Positions 1 through 8,047 are shown, counted from the stretch's first letter. The stretch: 17,040 bases of DNA from an uncultured Bacteroides sp. (GCA_934716785.1 CAKUYM010000060.1:1-17040); one strand, 5' to 3'. The notes: generated from the letters alone by a model not told the origin. Numbers and translations: made by a program.

Positions 1-243
1 CAATAAGAATGTAGTTATTCGCATAGTTCTATAAAATAGGTTAACATGGGATTTTTTTAGCTTATAGTCATCCCCGGTTGATTTATTTTTCATATTTTTA
101 CGATTAGATTTTATTAAAAGTTTTTTCACTCTCGGGTGAGAAAATTTATCTCACGATCGGCAGGTATTGGTAGTACTTGCCGATTCCGTTTTCAGGCAAC
201 TTCTATTTATTTACATAGGCATTCATTTTTATAATTGAACAAA
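1..243. other. Intergenic region downstream of the anti-sigma gene
   Basis: AT-rich stretch with no convincing coding sequence. It lies downstream of the sigma/anti-sigma unit and upstream of whatever lies left of the window. It holds two hairpins, at 136-154 and 156-184, listed separately. No TAnnTTTG promoter element was found on the minus strand here. In Bacteroides, sigma/anti-sigma pairs of this type are often followed by SusC/SusD-like genes, but nothing in the window shows that. Confidence 0.5.
136..184. terminator. Two adjacent hairpins (terminator or mRNA leader structure)
   Basis: The first hairpin has perfect 6-base arms GTGAGA (136-141) and TCTCAC (149-154) around an AT-only loop. 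The second has 11-base arms, ATCGGCAGGTA (156-166) and TACTTGCCGAT (174-184), with one G-T pair and a 7-base loop. On the plus strand the second is followed by a short T-rich stretch. On the minus strand, the direction of the anti-sigma transcript, the T-rich tract comes only after the first hairpin. They could end the anti-sigma transcript or form the leader of the next gene. The structure is plain; the function is inferred. Confidence 0.45.
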
Positions 244-1182
244 TTATTTCAGATAAATCACATCAGCCTCATCATCTCGCCGGAACGAGAAACCGACTTC
301 CCTTTGAAGTACTCGCAATGCGTAATCCACCCCGTCGATCAGCCGGAACTTTCCATTCAGTCTTGGATTGGCTATTCGTGGGTTTTCTTTCACAAAGCGA
401 ACATCATAATAAATCTCAAATTGTTTCAAGACATCATCAAACGATAGGTTTTTGAAACAATAAAGCCCGTCACGCCAACGGTAACTTTCCATATCATCAA
501 TGTGTTTGCGAGTGAGAATGCCATTTTGCAATACTGCCTTATCTTCGGGATAGAGCGTCATATCTTCATAAGCGGTATGCACCTTCACCTTGCCTTCAAT
601 CAAAGCAGTTTCAAAAATTTCCGTTTCAGCATAAGCGCTAATGTAAAACTTAGTTCCCAATACTTCCACATCTCCTTTAGTCGTCTTGACAATAAACGGT
701 TTCTCTTTATTCTTACTCACCTCAAAATAGGCTTCGCCATCCACCTTCACGATCCTTTGACCGGTCATTTTGAAACTTTGGGGATATTCCATTTTGGTTT
801 TAGCATTCAGCCACACCTTTGTTCCATCCGACAATGTCAAATGAACGCGTTGCCCCTGAGGAACGAGAACCGTATTCATCGCATCTTTTTCAAAAGATTG
901 TTGTAAGAAATATGTAGTTGTAAGTATGGTAAGTATCACAATTGCCGCAATACCGGAAAACGCAACCGCAACTCTATGCCATGGAATATGGAATCGGGTA
1001 CGTTTTTTTTCACAAGACGGCTCCCCATGAAGCAGAATTGCATCAAAAAGTTTGCGTTCGCGGAAAAACTCACAACGATGTTCGTCGCATTCGTCCATCC
1101 AAAGACGAATTTTCTTTTCCTCTTCAAGCGTAGTTTCATTATTGAAGAAACGATATAAAAGTTCTTTATCCAAATTCATCAT
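244..1182 (-). CDS. FecR-family anti-sigma factor (DUF4974)
   Basis: Membrane-bound anti-sigma factor expected to hold the neighbouring ECF sigma factor until a signal arrives from an outer-membrane transporter. The 312 residues follow the family plan: a cytoplasmic helical N-terminus (1-65) with the usual early acidic/lysine-rich segment, one membrane span (about 70-95), a periplasmic FecR domain (about 104-200, with the typical VPQGQRVHLTLSDGTKVWLN and GEAYFEVSKN stretches), and a C-terminal DUF4974 domain (about 243-311) that in this family contacts the transporter signalling domain. The start is a double ATG, so residue 1 or 2 could initiate. It lies 89 bases downstream of the sigma gene and is probably co-transcribed. 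No cognate transporter is inside the window. Confidence 0.93.
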   Translation of the reverse strand: MMNLDKELLYRFFNNETTLEEEKKIRLWMDECDEHRCEFFRERKLFDAILLHGEPSCEKKRTRFHIPWHRVAVAFSGIAAIVILTILTTTYFLQQSFEKDAMNTVLVPQGQRVHLTLSDGTKVWLNAKTKMEYPQSFKMTGQRIVKVDGEAYFEVSKNKEKPFIVKTTKGDVEVLGTKFYISAYAETEIFETALIEGKVKVHTAYEDMTLYPEDKAVLQNGILTRKHIDDMESYRWRDGLYCFKNLSFDDVLKQFEIYYDVRFVKENPRIANPRLNGKFRLIDGVDYALRVLQREVGFSFRRDDEADVIYLK

Positions 1183-1271
1183 AAACTTATATAAAATGGC
1201 ACATTATACCATTGCCTTTTATAATAAAGCACACGATGAAAGGAAATCCCTAGTTAATAGATGCAAAAAAA

Positions 1272-1841
1272 TCAATGGTAAATAAGATAAACCAAAAGAG
1301 GCAGGAAGTCTTTCAATGATTTTTTAAGAGATTCGGTCGCCTTACCCATATGATATTCAACCCCTTTGACTGATATATTCATCTCCGAAGCAATCTCGCG
1401 ATAACTCTTCTCTTCAAAACGCCGCATAATAAAGACTCTTCTTGTTTTCTCCGGCAGTTTGTTCAAAGCATGTTCCACCAATTGCCTCATTTCCTTGGAA
1501 AAAAGTTCCTCCGGGTTGGACGCTTCCAAAGTAGATATCTGTATCGAAAGTTTCCATGCTTCATGCTCTTGCAATTGTTCTGAAGCTGTTTGATAATATT
1601 GTTGATCCCGAAGATAATTCAAACACTTATTTTTAATTGTAGTAAAGATATAAGCAGGAGGATTTATCTCCAACAAACGAGTCCGGTTTTCCCAGTAATA
1701 AGTCATAGCCTCCATCACAATATCCTCCGCTTCCATATAATTCTCCACATAAGTATAGGCGAAACGGACAAAGCGTTGATGATACTCTGTAAATAGTTTA
1801 TTAAAAGAGGTGAGCTCAATACTGTTATCACACAGATTCAT
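1272..1841 (-). CDS. ECF-type RNA polymerase sigma factor
   Basis: Alternative sigma factor of the Bacteroidetes sigma-70 expansion family. The 189 residues fit the family. Region 2 spans about 16-80, with the EDIVMEAMTYYW core-binding helix and the AYIFTTIKNKCLNYLRD stretch. Region 4 spans about 120-175, with a helix-turn-helix at about 147-170 (YREIASEMNISVKGVEYHMGKA) for the -35 element. It is the first gene of a pair with the FecR-type anti-sigma factor downstream; such pairs usually switch on an outer-membrane nutrient uptake system. Initiation is from ATG about 25 bases downstream of the expected transcription start of a near-consensus promoter. The sigma and anti-sigma genes are separated by 89 bases. 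Confidence 0.95.
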   Translation of the reverse strand: MNLCDNSIELTSFNKLFTEYHQRFVRFAYTYVENYMEAEDIVMEAMTYYWENRTRLLEINPPAYIFTTIKNKCLNYLRDQQYYQTASEQLQEHEAWKLSIQISTLEASNPEELFSKEMRQLVEHALNKLPEKTRRVFIMRRFEEKSYREIASEMNISVKGVEYHMGKATESLKKSLKDFLPLLVYLIYH

Positions 1842-1873
1842 TTATTTTTCTTTTAAGCATTTGTAAAACATAA

Positions 1874-1904
1874 CAAATATATATTTTCTTTACCAAACCA
1901 CAAA
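1874..1904 (-). promoter_or_regulatory. Bacteroides-type promoter of the sigma/anti-sigma unit
   Basis: On the minus strand the -7 element TATATTTG (1874-1881) matches TAnnTTTG exactly, and TTTG (1901-1904) lies 19 bases upstream, the usual -33 spacing. The predicted start near 1867 leaves a leader of about 25 bases. This is the best promoter match in the window and implies that the housekeeping sigma factor transcribes the pair. Confidence 0.75.
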
Positions 1905-1937
1905 ACAGAATCCATATTTTTTTAAATACATAAAACA

Positions 1938-1968
1938 AAGAGGCGGTTCGAAATTCGAACCGCCTCTT
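1938..1968 (-). terminator. Rho-independent terminator of pckA
   Basis: A perfect 15-base inverted repeat (arms 1938-1952 and 1954-1968) around a single central A; the practical loop is a few bases larger. The stem contains GAGGCGG/CCGCCTC. It begins 23 bases past the pckA stop codon and is followed on the minus strand by TTTGTTTTATG, a T-rich tail. It separates pckA from the sigma gene promoter. Confidence 0.9.
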
Positions 1969-1991
1969 CACTATATATTCTAATATGACAA

Positions 1992-3599
1992 TTAGAGTTT
2001 CGGACCGGCAGCAACCAAAGCCTTACCAGCTTCGTTACCTGTAAACTTAGCGAAGTTCTTGATGAAACGTCCAGCCAAGTCTTTAGCTTTCTCTTCCCAT
2101 TTGCAAGCACATTCGTAAGTGTCGCGCGGGTCAAGGATCTTCGGATCAACACCCGGAAGTTCTGTAGGAACAACAAAGTCGAAGAAAGGAATAACTTTAG
2201 TAGGAGCTTTGTCGATAGAACCGTCAAGGATAGCGTCGATGATACCACGAGTATCTCTGATAGAAATACGCTTGCCTGAACCATTCCAACCTGTGTTAAC
2301 CAAGTATGCCTTAGCACCTGCCATTTCCATCTTCTTAACCAATTCTTCTGCATATTTAGTCGGGTGCAGTGACAAGAAAGCAGCACCGAAGCAAGCAGAG
2401 AATGTCGGAGTCGGTTCAGTGATACCACGTTCTGTACCTGCCAATTTAGCAGTAAATCCAGACAGGAAGTAGTACTGAGCTTGTTCAGGGTTCAAGATAG
2501 ATACCGGAGGCAATACACCGAATGCGTCAGCAGACAAGAAGATAACTTGTTTTGCGTGAGGACCTTTAGAAACAGGTTTAACGATGTTTTCGATGTGATA
2601 GATAGGATAAGAAACACGAGTGTTTTCTGTTACGCTCTTATCAGCGAAATCGATCTTACCGTTAGCGTCAACTGTTACGTTTTCAAGCAAAGCGTCACGT
2701 CTGATAGCATTGTAGATATCCGGTTCGCTTTCTTTGTCAAGGTTGATAACCTTAGCATAGCAACCACCTTCGTAGTTGAATACACCTTCGTTATCCCATC
2801 CGTGTTCGTCATCACCGATCAACTTACGTTTCGGGTCGGTAGACAAAGTAGTCTTACCTGTACCAGACAGACCGAAGAAGATAGCAGAGCTGGTTCCTTC
2901 CATGTTCGTATTGGCAGAGCAGTGCATAGAAGCGATACCACGCAGCGGGTTCATGTAGTTCATGATAGAGAACATACCCTTCTTCATTTCACCACCGTAC
3001 CAAGTATTCAGGATAACCTGTTCTTTAGTCTTCAAGTTGAATACAGTAGCAGTTTCAGAGTTCAAGCCCAGTTCTTTGTAGTTGTCAACTTTAGCTTTAG
3101 AAGCGTTGAAACATACGAAATCGGGTTCTCCGTAGTTAGCAAGTTCTTCAGCAGTCGGGCGGATGAACATGTTAGTTACGAAGTGAGCCTGCCAAGCTAC
3201 TTCCATGATGAAACGCACTTTCATACGAGTTGCAGCGTTAGCGCCACAGAAAGTATCAACAACGAACAGACGTTTGCCTGACAATTGTTTCACAGCTTTA
3301 GCTTTCAAGTCAGCCCAAGCCTCTTCAGTACAAGGTTTGTTGTCGTTTTTGTATTCGTCAGAAGTCCACCATACAGAATCAGCAGAAGCTTCATTCTTAA
3401 CGAAGAATTTATCTTTAGGAGAACGGCCGGTATAGATACCTGTCATTACGTTAACAGCACCTAATTCAGTTACTTGACCTTTTTCATAGCCTTCCAAACC
3501 CGGTTTTGTTTCTTCAGCGAACAAAACATCATAAGACGGATTGTGCAAAATCTCGGTCACACCTGTGATACCGTACTTGCTTAAATCTAAATTTGCCAT
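1992..3599 (-). CDS. pckA: Phosphoenolpyruvate carboxykinase (ATP)
   Basis: Interconverts oxaloacetate + ATP and PEP + CO2 + ADP in the cytosol. In gut Bacteroides it often runs in the CO2-fixing direction, feeding the fumarate/succinate branch of fermentation. The 535 residues match the bacterial ATP-dependent form. Visible motifs: substrate arginine segment GRSPKDKF (58-65), YGGEMKKG (201-208), P-loop GLSGTGKTT (243-251), the metal-binding GDDEHGW (262-268), and [11 protein letters not shown] / [11 protein letters not shown] in the adenine-binding half. It is monocistronic: its own promoter lies in the divergent region with upp and a strong terminator follows. The ATG start is supported by the family N-terminus [11 protein letters not shown]. 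Confidence 0.98.
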   Translation of the reverse strand: MANLDLSKYGITGVTEILHNPSYDVLFAEETKPGLEGYEKGQVTELGAVNVMTGIYTGRSPKDKFFVKNEASADSVWWTSDEYKNDNKPCTEEAWADLKAKAVKQLSGKRLFVVDTFCGANAATRMKVRFIMEVAWQAHFVTNMFIRPTAEELANYGEPDFVCFNASKAKVDNYKELGLNSETATVFNLKTKEQVILNTWYGGEMKKGMFSIMNYMNPLRGIASMHCSANTNMEGTSSAIFFGLSGTGKTTLSTDPKRKLIGDDEHGWDNEGVFNYEGGCYAKVINLDKESEPDIYNAIRRDALLENVTVDANGKIDFADKSVTENTRVSYPIYHIENIVKPVSKGPHAKQVIFLSADAFGVLPPVSILNPEQAQYYFLSGFTAKLAGTERGITEPTPTFSACFGAAFLSLHPTKYAEELVKKMEMAGAKAYLVNTGWNGSGKRISIRDTRGIIDAILDGSIDKAPTKVIPFFDFVVPTELPGVDPKILDPRDTYECACKWEEKAKDLAGRFIKNFAKFTGNEAGKALVAAGPKL

Positions 3600-3694
3600 T
3601 TTCTTTGAATTAATTTAATTGGTATTTTGTTTATTATCTCTTTTCACTCTTGACTAAGAAAGGAAGTTGGGACACCCCCCTTGTAAATCCGGTA

Positions 3695-3702
3695 CAAAAG
3701 TA
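3695..3702 (-). promoter_or_regulatory. pckA: -7 element of the pckA promoter
   Basis: TACTTTTG on the minus strand is an exact TAnnTTTG match. There is no good TTTG at the -33 position; that space is taken by an inverted repeat instead, which hints at an activator- or repressor-controlled promoter. The predicted leader is about 88 bases. Confidence 0.6.
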
Positions 3703-3731
3703 ATACTTTCTTTGGAAAGGAAGAAGGTATT
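3702..3731. promoter_or_regulatory. Dyad at the pckA promoter (candidate operator)
   Basis: Inverted repeat AATACTTTCTT (3702-3712) / AAGAAGGTATT (3721-3731), 11-base arms with one G-T mismatch and an 8-base spacer. It starts exactly at the upstream edge of the pckA -7 element and fills the -33 space. It is not transcribed if the promoter call is right, so it is more likely a protein site than an RNA hairpin. Confidence 0.45.
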
Positions 3732-3749
3732 AGAGAAATTTTTCCCTAA
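3730..3749. promoter_or_regulatory. Second dyad between pckA and upp
   Basis: A 20-base near-palindrome, TTAGAGAAAT followed by TTTTCCCTAA, with 8 of 10 base pairs symmetrical. It directly follows the 3702-3731 dyad, sharing two bases. The AT-rich composition lowers its significance. It is a possible site for a dimeric regulator, identity unknown. Confidence 0.3.
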
Positions 3750-3793
3750 TTGAATCTCTTTTATAAATTCCTAACAATATCTGCAAACTGAAC

Positions 3794-3824
3794 GTTGCAA
3801 TTTGAAAGATTATCACTTACTTTG
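3794..3824 (+). promoter_or_regulatory. upp: Promoter of upp
   Basis: GTTG (3794-3797) and TTACTTTG (3817-3824) are separated by 19 bases, close to the Bacteroides -33 TTTG / -7 TAnnTTTG pattern, with one mismatch in each element. The predicted start near 3831 gives a leader of about 57 bases. Confidence 0.55.
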
Positions 3825-3887
3825 CAGGTCGGTATGCTTTCAATACTATGAAAATGAAATGAAATTATGATTAAACTATAATATAAT

Positions 3888-4541
3888 ATGAAAGTAATTG
3901 ATTTTAGTAAAACAAATTCGATTTTAAACCAGTACATATCCGAAATCAGAAACGTAGAAGTTCAGAATGACCGTCTGCGCTTTCGTCGCAATATCGAACG
4001 TATCGGGGAAATCATGGCGTATGAAATGAGCAAAGAGTTCGCTTACTCTGTAAAAAACATCCAGACACCACTGGGAGTGGCTCCTGTCAGTACTCCAGAC
4101 AACAATTTGGTTGTCAGCACTATCCTGCGTGCAGGTCTGCCTTTCCATCAAGGTTTCCTGAGCTACTTCGACAAAGCCGAGAACGCATTTGTGTCTGCCT
4201 ACCGCAAGTATAAGGACACATTGAAATTTGATATACATATAGAATATATCGCTTCTCCCCGCATCGACAATAAGACTCTGATTATCACCGACCCGATGTT
4301 GGCTACCGGAAGCAGCATGGAACTGAGCTATCAGGCAATGCTTACCAAAGGCCATCCCGCCGAGATCCATGTAGCTTCCATCATTGCCAGCCAACAGGCT
4401 ATCGAGCATATCAAGAATGTATTCCCAGAAGACAAGACCACCATCTGGTGTGCCGCTATCGACCCTGAAATCAATGAACATTCTTACATTGTTCCCGGAC
4501 TGGGTGATGCGGGCGACCTTGCTTACGGAGAAAAGGAGTAG
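3888..4541 (+). CDS. upp: Uracil phosphoribosyltransferase
   Basis: Cytosolic pyrimidine salvage enzyme: uracil + PRPP to UMP + pyrophosphate. The 217 residues are slightly longer than the usual 205-210. Key segments: VVSTILRAGLPFHQGF (75-90), the PRPP-binding loop LIITDPMLATGSS (131-143), and the C-terminal uracil-binding stretch with YIVPGLGDAGD (200-210). The ATG start lies about 57 bases from the predicted transcription start. It is the only plus-strand gene in the window. Its TAG stop is followed with zero spacing by the stop codon of a convergent fimbrillin gene, so there is no room for an intergenic terminator and the two transcripts should overlap at their 3' ends. Confidence 0.97.
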   Translation: MKVIDFSKTNSILNQYISEIRNVEVQNDRLRFRRNIERIGEIMAYEMSKEFAYSVKNIQTPLGVAPVSTPDNNLVVSTILRAGLPFHQGFLSYFDKAENAFVSAYRKYKDTLKFDIHIEYIASPRIDNKTLIITDPMLATGSSMELSYQAMLTKGHPAEIHVASIIASQQAIEHIKNVFPEDKTTIWCAAIDPEINEHSYIVPGLGDAGDLAYGEKE

Positions 4542-6248
4542 TTAAAAAGCAAGGACAGGACGCACATGCCCGTCGTTGCACTTAAACATTTTGAAACAGT
4601 CCACCCAGCTGGAGGAAGACACGCTCCAGTACTGTGCGTCTTTGAGCGAGCCCTCTGAAGACGTCCAAAACCAACCGACATAGAATATGTTTTTACTATC
4701 ATCGGCAATATGCGTCATCCACCTATTCAGAGCAGCGGAGACATTACCATTACCTTGATTAGACCAAGAGATATAATCGCTGTTTGTTGAGGATGTTTGC
4801 TCTTCCGACTGTGCCAAAACTAAGCAACCGCCCAAATTTTGCATGATGTCCCACCATTGCCCGGAGGAAGGAAGATACCAGCCTGTGGTATTACGGGGCG
4901 CTTTGTGTTCACTCTTCGAAGCATTCCAGCCGTCAACAGCCTTGAAGGCTGGATACTTGTTAAAATTGCGACGATTGGCACGGATGTGCTCGTAGTTGCC
5001 ATAGCCGCTAATGTCATTGTAGTTATCCCGCTTCGAATTACATTTCGTCAGGCCCTCGTCCCCATCCGGTCCCCACGATAAAGCATCGGTAGAGGCATTC
5101 TTTACCGCCAGCACAAGACCATGCACATTCCCATTGCCCAATTTAGTCTTCTCGGCAGCGCCGATACGATTGGGGTCTGTCTGGAAAACGATGCCGATAA
5201 CCTTCCTGCTTGCGCCGTTATTCGATTTGAGCACGGGAGCAGGCTTCGGGTTTGCGATCTCCATACTGCCATTAGGGAAGAGTTTGCGCAGACCGCCGTC
5301 GCTCCAAGTTCCATCGGAGTAAAAGTAGTCACCGATTTTAAGTTCATCCGCTTTGAAAAACTTCACTTCCTTGGAGGTGACATTGCTCACACCACCGTCA
5401 TTCCACGTGCTGCCGCTCACCGGCCGCACGTCTATTCCGTCTGCTTTTACGGTGACGGCGTAGGTGTATCGCTTGTTCGCTTCGAGATTACCCACGACAT
5501 CCGTTTCGGGGATATAAACAAAAGCCTTTCCCCCTATGCCTATCCGAACGAGCGGTTTTCCAGTCATATTCTGCGGTACCACCACCGCCTCAAATTTCTT
5601 TGACGCAACATCGTAATACGGCTTTATCTCGCCATCCGACCGGTCTGCCACCCCCACCATGCCGCCGCTGAAGTAGGCTTCAGAGTCTCCGAGAAGGGTG
5701 ACGGTCGCACCATCTATTACCTCATCCGTGATGCCATCGCCCGCCGCAAGCGTGAACTCGACTTTAGCCATGCGGTGGTTGAAACGGAGGTTGACGGCTT
5801 GGTCATAACGCCCCATGGTGGTGGCGTACAAGAGGTCGAAGTCGGCATACCCGCCACTTTGATCGGAGATATCGACATTCGGGTCGAATATATTCGGAGT
5901 CCATGCCGTGATGCGTGTCTCGGCGGTACTCTTCCAATAGATGGTGTTCTCGGCATCTGCCGGTTCCGCCTTACCGGAAGCATCCATCACGTATTTCTTG
6001 GGGCTGAGCATATCTCCCAGCATTACCCCTATTTCCTCAGCGCCCGTCCACGTGTCCTTACCACCGACGCGGGTCTGCGGTTGCGCCACCTCCGCTGTCA
6101 GTTGTAACGGGTACTTGCCGTCGAGTAGGAACGTAGCATCTCCCGTCTCCTCCTTGCTGCAAGAGGAGAGCAGTCCGCCGATGAGTACCCAAACCGGCAA
6201 CCAACTGCTGAAATGTAGATGTCTTATAGAATATCTTGTTCTTTTCAT
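4542..6248 (-). CDS. Two-domain fimbrillin lipoprotein, probable pilus tip adhesin
   Basis: Last gene of the pilus operon. 568 residues. A long signal peptide ends in the lipobox LLSSC (Cys30). Residues 45-286 look like a type V fimbrillin: the N-terminal strand LTAEVAQPQTR ends at Arg60, where trypsin-like maturation would be expected by analogy with FimA; NHRMAKVEF (157-165) is a common fimbrillin core segment; and WNDGG (282-286) is the motif that normally ends a fimbrillin. Here it is followed by about 280 more residues. This second domain has TTGWYLPSSGQW (454-465), FWTSSEG (527-533) and a C-terminal HVRPVLAF, a pattern seen in FISUMP/DUF1566-type, C-type-lectin-like domains. A domain added after the donor-strand end fits a tip subunit better than a stalk subunit. 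The adhesin role is inferred; the fold call is moderate. Confidence 0.8.
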   Translation of the reverse strand: MKRTRYSIRHLHFSSWLPVWVLIGGLLSSCSKEETGDATFLLDGKYPLQLTAEVAQPQTRVGGKDTWTGAEEIGVMLGDMLSPKKYVMDASGKAEPADAENTIYWKSTAETRITAWTPNIFDPNVDISDQSGGYADFDLLYATTMGRYDQAVNLRFNHRMAKVEFTLAAGDGITDEVIDGATVTLLGDSEAYFSGGMVGVADRSDGEIKPYYDVASKKFEAVVVPQNMTGKPLVRIGIGGKAFVYIPETDVVGNLEANKRYTYAVTVKADGIDVRPVSGSTWNDGGVSNVTSKEVKFFKADELKIGDYFYSDGTWSDGGLRKLFPNGSMEIANPKPAPVLKSNNGASRKVIGIVFQTDPNRIGAAEKTKLGNGNVHGLVLAVKNASTDALSWGPDGDEGLTKCNSKRDNYNDISGYGNYEHIRANRRNFNKYPAFKAVDGWNASKSEHKAPRNTTGWYLPSSGQWWDIMQNLGGCLVLAQSEEQTSSTNSDYISWSNQGNGNVSAALNRWMTHIADDSKNIFYVGWFWTSSEGSLKDAQYWSVSSSSWVDCFKMFKCNDGHVRPVLAF

Positions 6249-6271
6249 ATCATCATCTTTGTTTTATACGG

Positions 6272-7954
6272 TTAGAAAGCACACACGGCACGTGCTATAC
6301 AAGCCTCATTCTTGGAGCTTTTTTTTCCAAAAGCACCGTAGGAATGCAAGTTATAAGCGCTTTGAGCGTGAATCTCCGAAGAAGACCAGTAAGTTTTGTA
6401 GTTATTGCGCTCTCCAAAAACGTCACCGCCAACGGCAGAGATGGAAGCATCGACTATATTTCTGGTTTCACTGTAAGATTCACCAAATATGTGTATAATG
6501 TCATCCACATCCTTGTAGCAAAGCATGTGCAGTTCCTTTGCCGAGGGGATGTACCATCCGGTGCTGTTTGCCGGTGCAGGATTCTGTGCGATAAATGTTT
6601 TCAGGAGCTCAGCAGGATTGACTAAGAGCTCTGTTTTGCCGTTTGCCGTACAATAATCGTTATACGCACACAGCACTTTCGTATTTTGGTAACCGAGAAT
6701 CCGGTTGAGAGTTCCGAATTTATCTCCAATAGACACACGAACGGACACATAGTCGGCCTTGTCGACCGGGTTGAAATTCGTTCCGCTTTGAAAATCCGCC
6801 ACTCCGTCGCAAACGTTTTGCCATGTAATGTCGCCCGAAGAAACATTTTTAATCGATACGACCAGGCCATGATTACAACAGGGGTGTTCTTTCGCCCTAA
6901 TCTTGTCGAAAGCCAAAGATGCCGGCGTGGCTCGTCCTTCTGTTTCAGTCTCGGCAGGTGTCCAAAAGACGATGCCCGCCACGCTTGCTTTCTGCTCCTC
7001 AGTCAAGGCTGTCCCTTTGGGCAACAGATTGCCGTCGATGAGCAAGTAATCGCCCCGCTGCAGCGTGTAGTCCTTTACAGTTGTCACTGCGCCGTCTACC
7101 TTGTATTTCTTGTAACTGCCGGTGGCAAACCCGGACGGAGTGATGGTGAACACCTTACGTCCGCCATCATAGCTTCCTTCGATAGTCGGTGCGGTTGTTG
7201 TGTGATTCACCAAGTAACGGTATGTGCCATCGTTCATGCGCAGCGGCTTGGTGATGCCGGAGAATAATGTAGTGCCGAGTGACACAGCGTAATCGGGAAT
7301 CCTCGCGTCGGTGAACTTGTATTTAACGGTATTCGGCATCTCGATGACAGCCAACGCCATGCGGTGCGTCATAGAGAAGGATAGTCTGAGCGTATTGTTC
7401 GTACCTGCCGTAGCATTGCCCTTGGCAGTCATCAGGTCACTCTTCGTATAGTTGGTATAAGCGCTTTGGTTTTCTTGTGGCTGCCACGAGGCGATGAGCG
7501 GAGCGAAGAACTCCGCATCGGTCGGGGCGTTACCCGTAAAGGCTGCTGTCTTTCCGTCCATGCTCGCCTGATAGGGATAGTAGAGATAATAGTGCTCGTC
7601 CGACAGTCCTCCCGCAAGTGCCGTGCCGCCATCGGGTTTCCATACGAGGTCGCCCGTGGTTGCATCCGTCTCGGCGGTCAGCTTCACGTTGGCATAAATT
7701 ATCTTTCCACCGCGCGCCACGAAGAGTCCGCAGGCATCGCCTTCGGTAAACTCGGTGGTGTAGCCGTTCTCCACGGCACGGGTAGCAGAAGCGATGTTCG
7801 GTTCATCGCTTATCGCAGAAGCATAGCCTCTGTCAGTAACGGTGACGGACAGCTGTTGCGCTTCGTTTGGAACGAATGTCATTTCATCGGCGGTACAGGA
7901 CGCAAGCAACAGCGTCGCCGCCAGAATAGGATATAAAATTTGTCGCTTTGTCAT
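6272..7954 (-). CDS. Two-domain fimbrillin lipoprotein, probable second pilus tip subunit
   Basis: 560 residues. Signal peptide with lipobox LLASC (Cys20). The fimbrillin part covers about 32-290: a strand ending SATR (Arg59), the aromatic segment HYYLYYPYQ (121-129) and the core THRMALAVIE (196-205). The C-terminal part (about 296-560) parallels that of the next gene downstream: RGDYLLIDG (300-308), GIVFWT (327-332), HGLVVSIKNVS (362-372), STGWYIPSAKEL (464-475), YWSSSEIH (522-529) and a final ARAVCAF. It is the same two-domain plan as its neighbour 23 bases downstream but clearly diverged, so these are old paralogues, not a recent duplication. The WNDGG end motif of the fimbrillin domain is not visible here. 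Likely an alternative or second cap of the same pilus; ligand unknown. Confidence 0.78.
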   Translation of the reverse strand: MTKRQILYPILAATLLLASCTADEMTFVPNEAQQLSVTVTDRGYASAISDEPNIASATRAVENGYTTEFTEGDACGLFVARGGKIIYANVKLTAETDATTGDLVWKPDGGTALAGGLSDEHYYLYYPYQASMDGKTAAFTGNAPTDAEFFAPLIASWQPQENQSAYTNYTKSDLMTAKGNATAGTNNTLRLSFSMTHRMALAVIEMPNTVKYKFTDARIPDYAVSLGTTLFSGITKPLRMNDGTYRYLVNHTTTAPTIEGSYDGGRKVFTITPSGFATGSYKKYKVDGAVTTVKDYTLQRGDYLLIDGNLLPKGTALTEEQKASVAGIVFWTPAETETEGRATPASLAFDKIRAKEHPCCNHGLVVSIKNVSSGDITWQNVCDGVADFQSGTNFNPVDKADYVSVRVSIGDKFGTLNRILGYQNTKVLCAYNDYCTANGKTELLVNPAELLKTFIAQNPAPANSTGWYIPSAKELHMLCYKDVDDIIHIFGESYSETRNIVDASISAVGGDVFGERNNYKTYWSSSEIHAQSAYNLHSYGAFGKKSSKNEACIARAVCAF

Positions 7955-7984
7955 AGCTTCCTCTTTTAATTTAATGTGATTAAA

Positions 7985-8016
7985 AAGCGCAACACGCCGA
8001 TTCCCTCGCCGCGCTT
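7985..8016 (-). terminator. Terminator-like hairpin between stalk and tip genes (possible attenuator)
   Basis: Arms AAGCGC (7985-7990) and GCGCTT (8011-8016) with a weaker inner CGA/TCG pairing. On the minus strand the stem is followed by TTTTTAATC. It sits in the 93-base gap after the short fimbrillin gene, the longest gap inside the pilus operon. A leaky stop here would give more stalk than tip transcript. The internal loop is asymmetric, so stability is uncertain. Confidence 0.4.
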
Positions 8017-8047
8017 ACGCCTGACGGACGGCGGTGGCTTTCAAACA

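Larger units (their letters stand above)
3600..3887. promoter_or_regulatory. Divergent pckA-upp control region
   Basis: A 288-base gap between divergently read genes, with no coding sequence seen. It holds the pckA promoter at 3695-3702, the upp promoter at 3794-3824, and two adjacent dyads at 3702-3731 and 3730-3749. The pckA leader (about 88 bases) carries a GGGGGG run (minus strand, near 3675-3680). Confidence 0.7.

Noticed and set aside
1203-1225. ATTATA/TATAAT inverted repeat between sigma and anti-sigma genes, as a promoter or terminator
   Set aside because: Only A and T in 6-base arms, expected by chance in this AT-rich gap, and TATAAT is not the Bacteroides promoter consensus.
2481-3281. 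266-residue plus-strand open frame opposite pckA
   Set aside because: Mirror frame of a highly conserved gene; no recognisable domain, no promoter or ribosome site, and composition follows the pckA codons.
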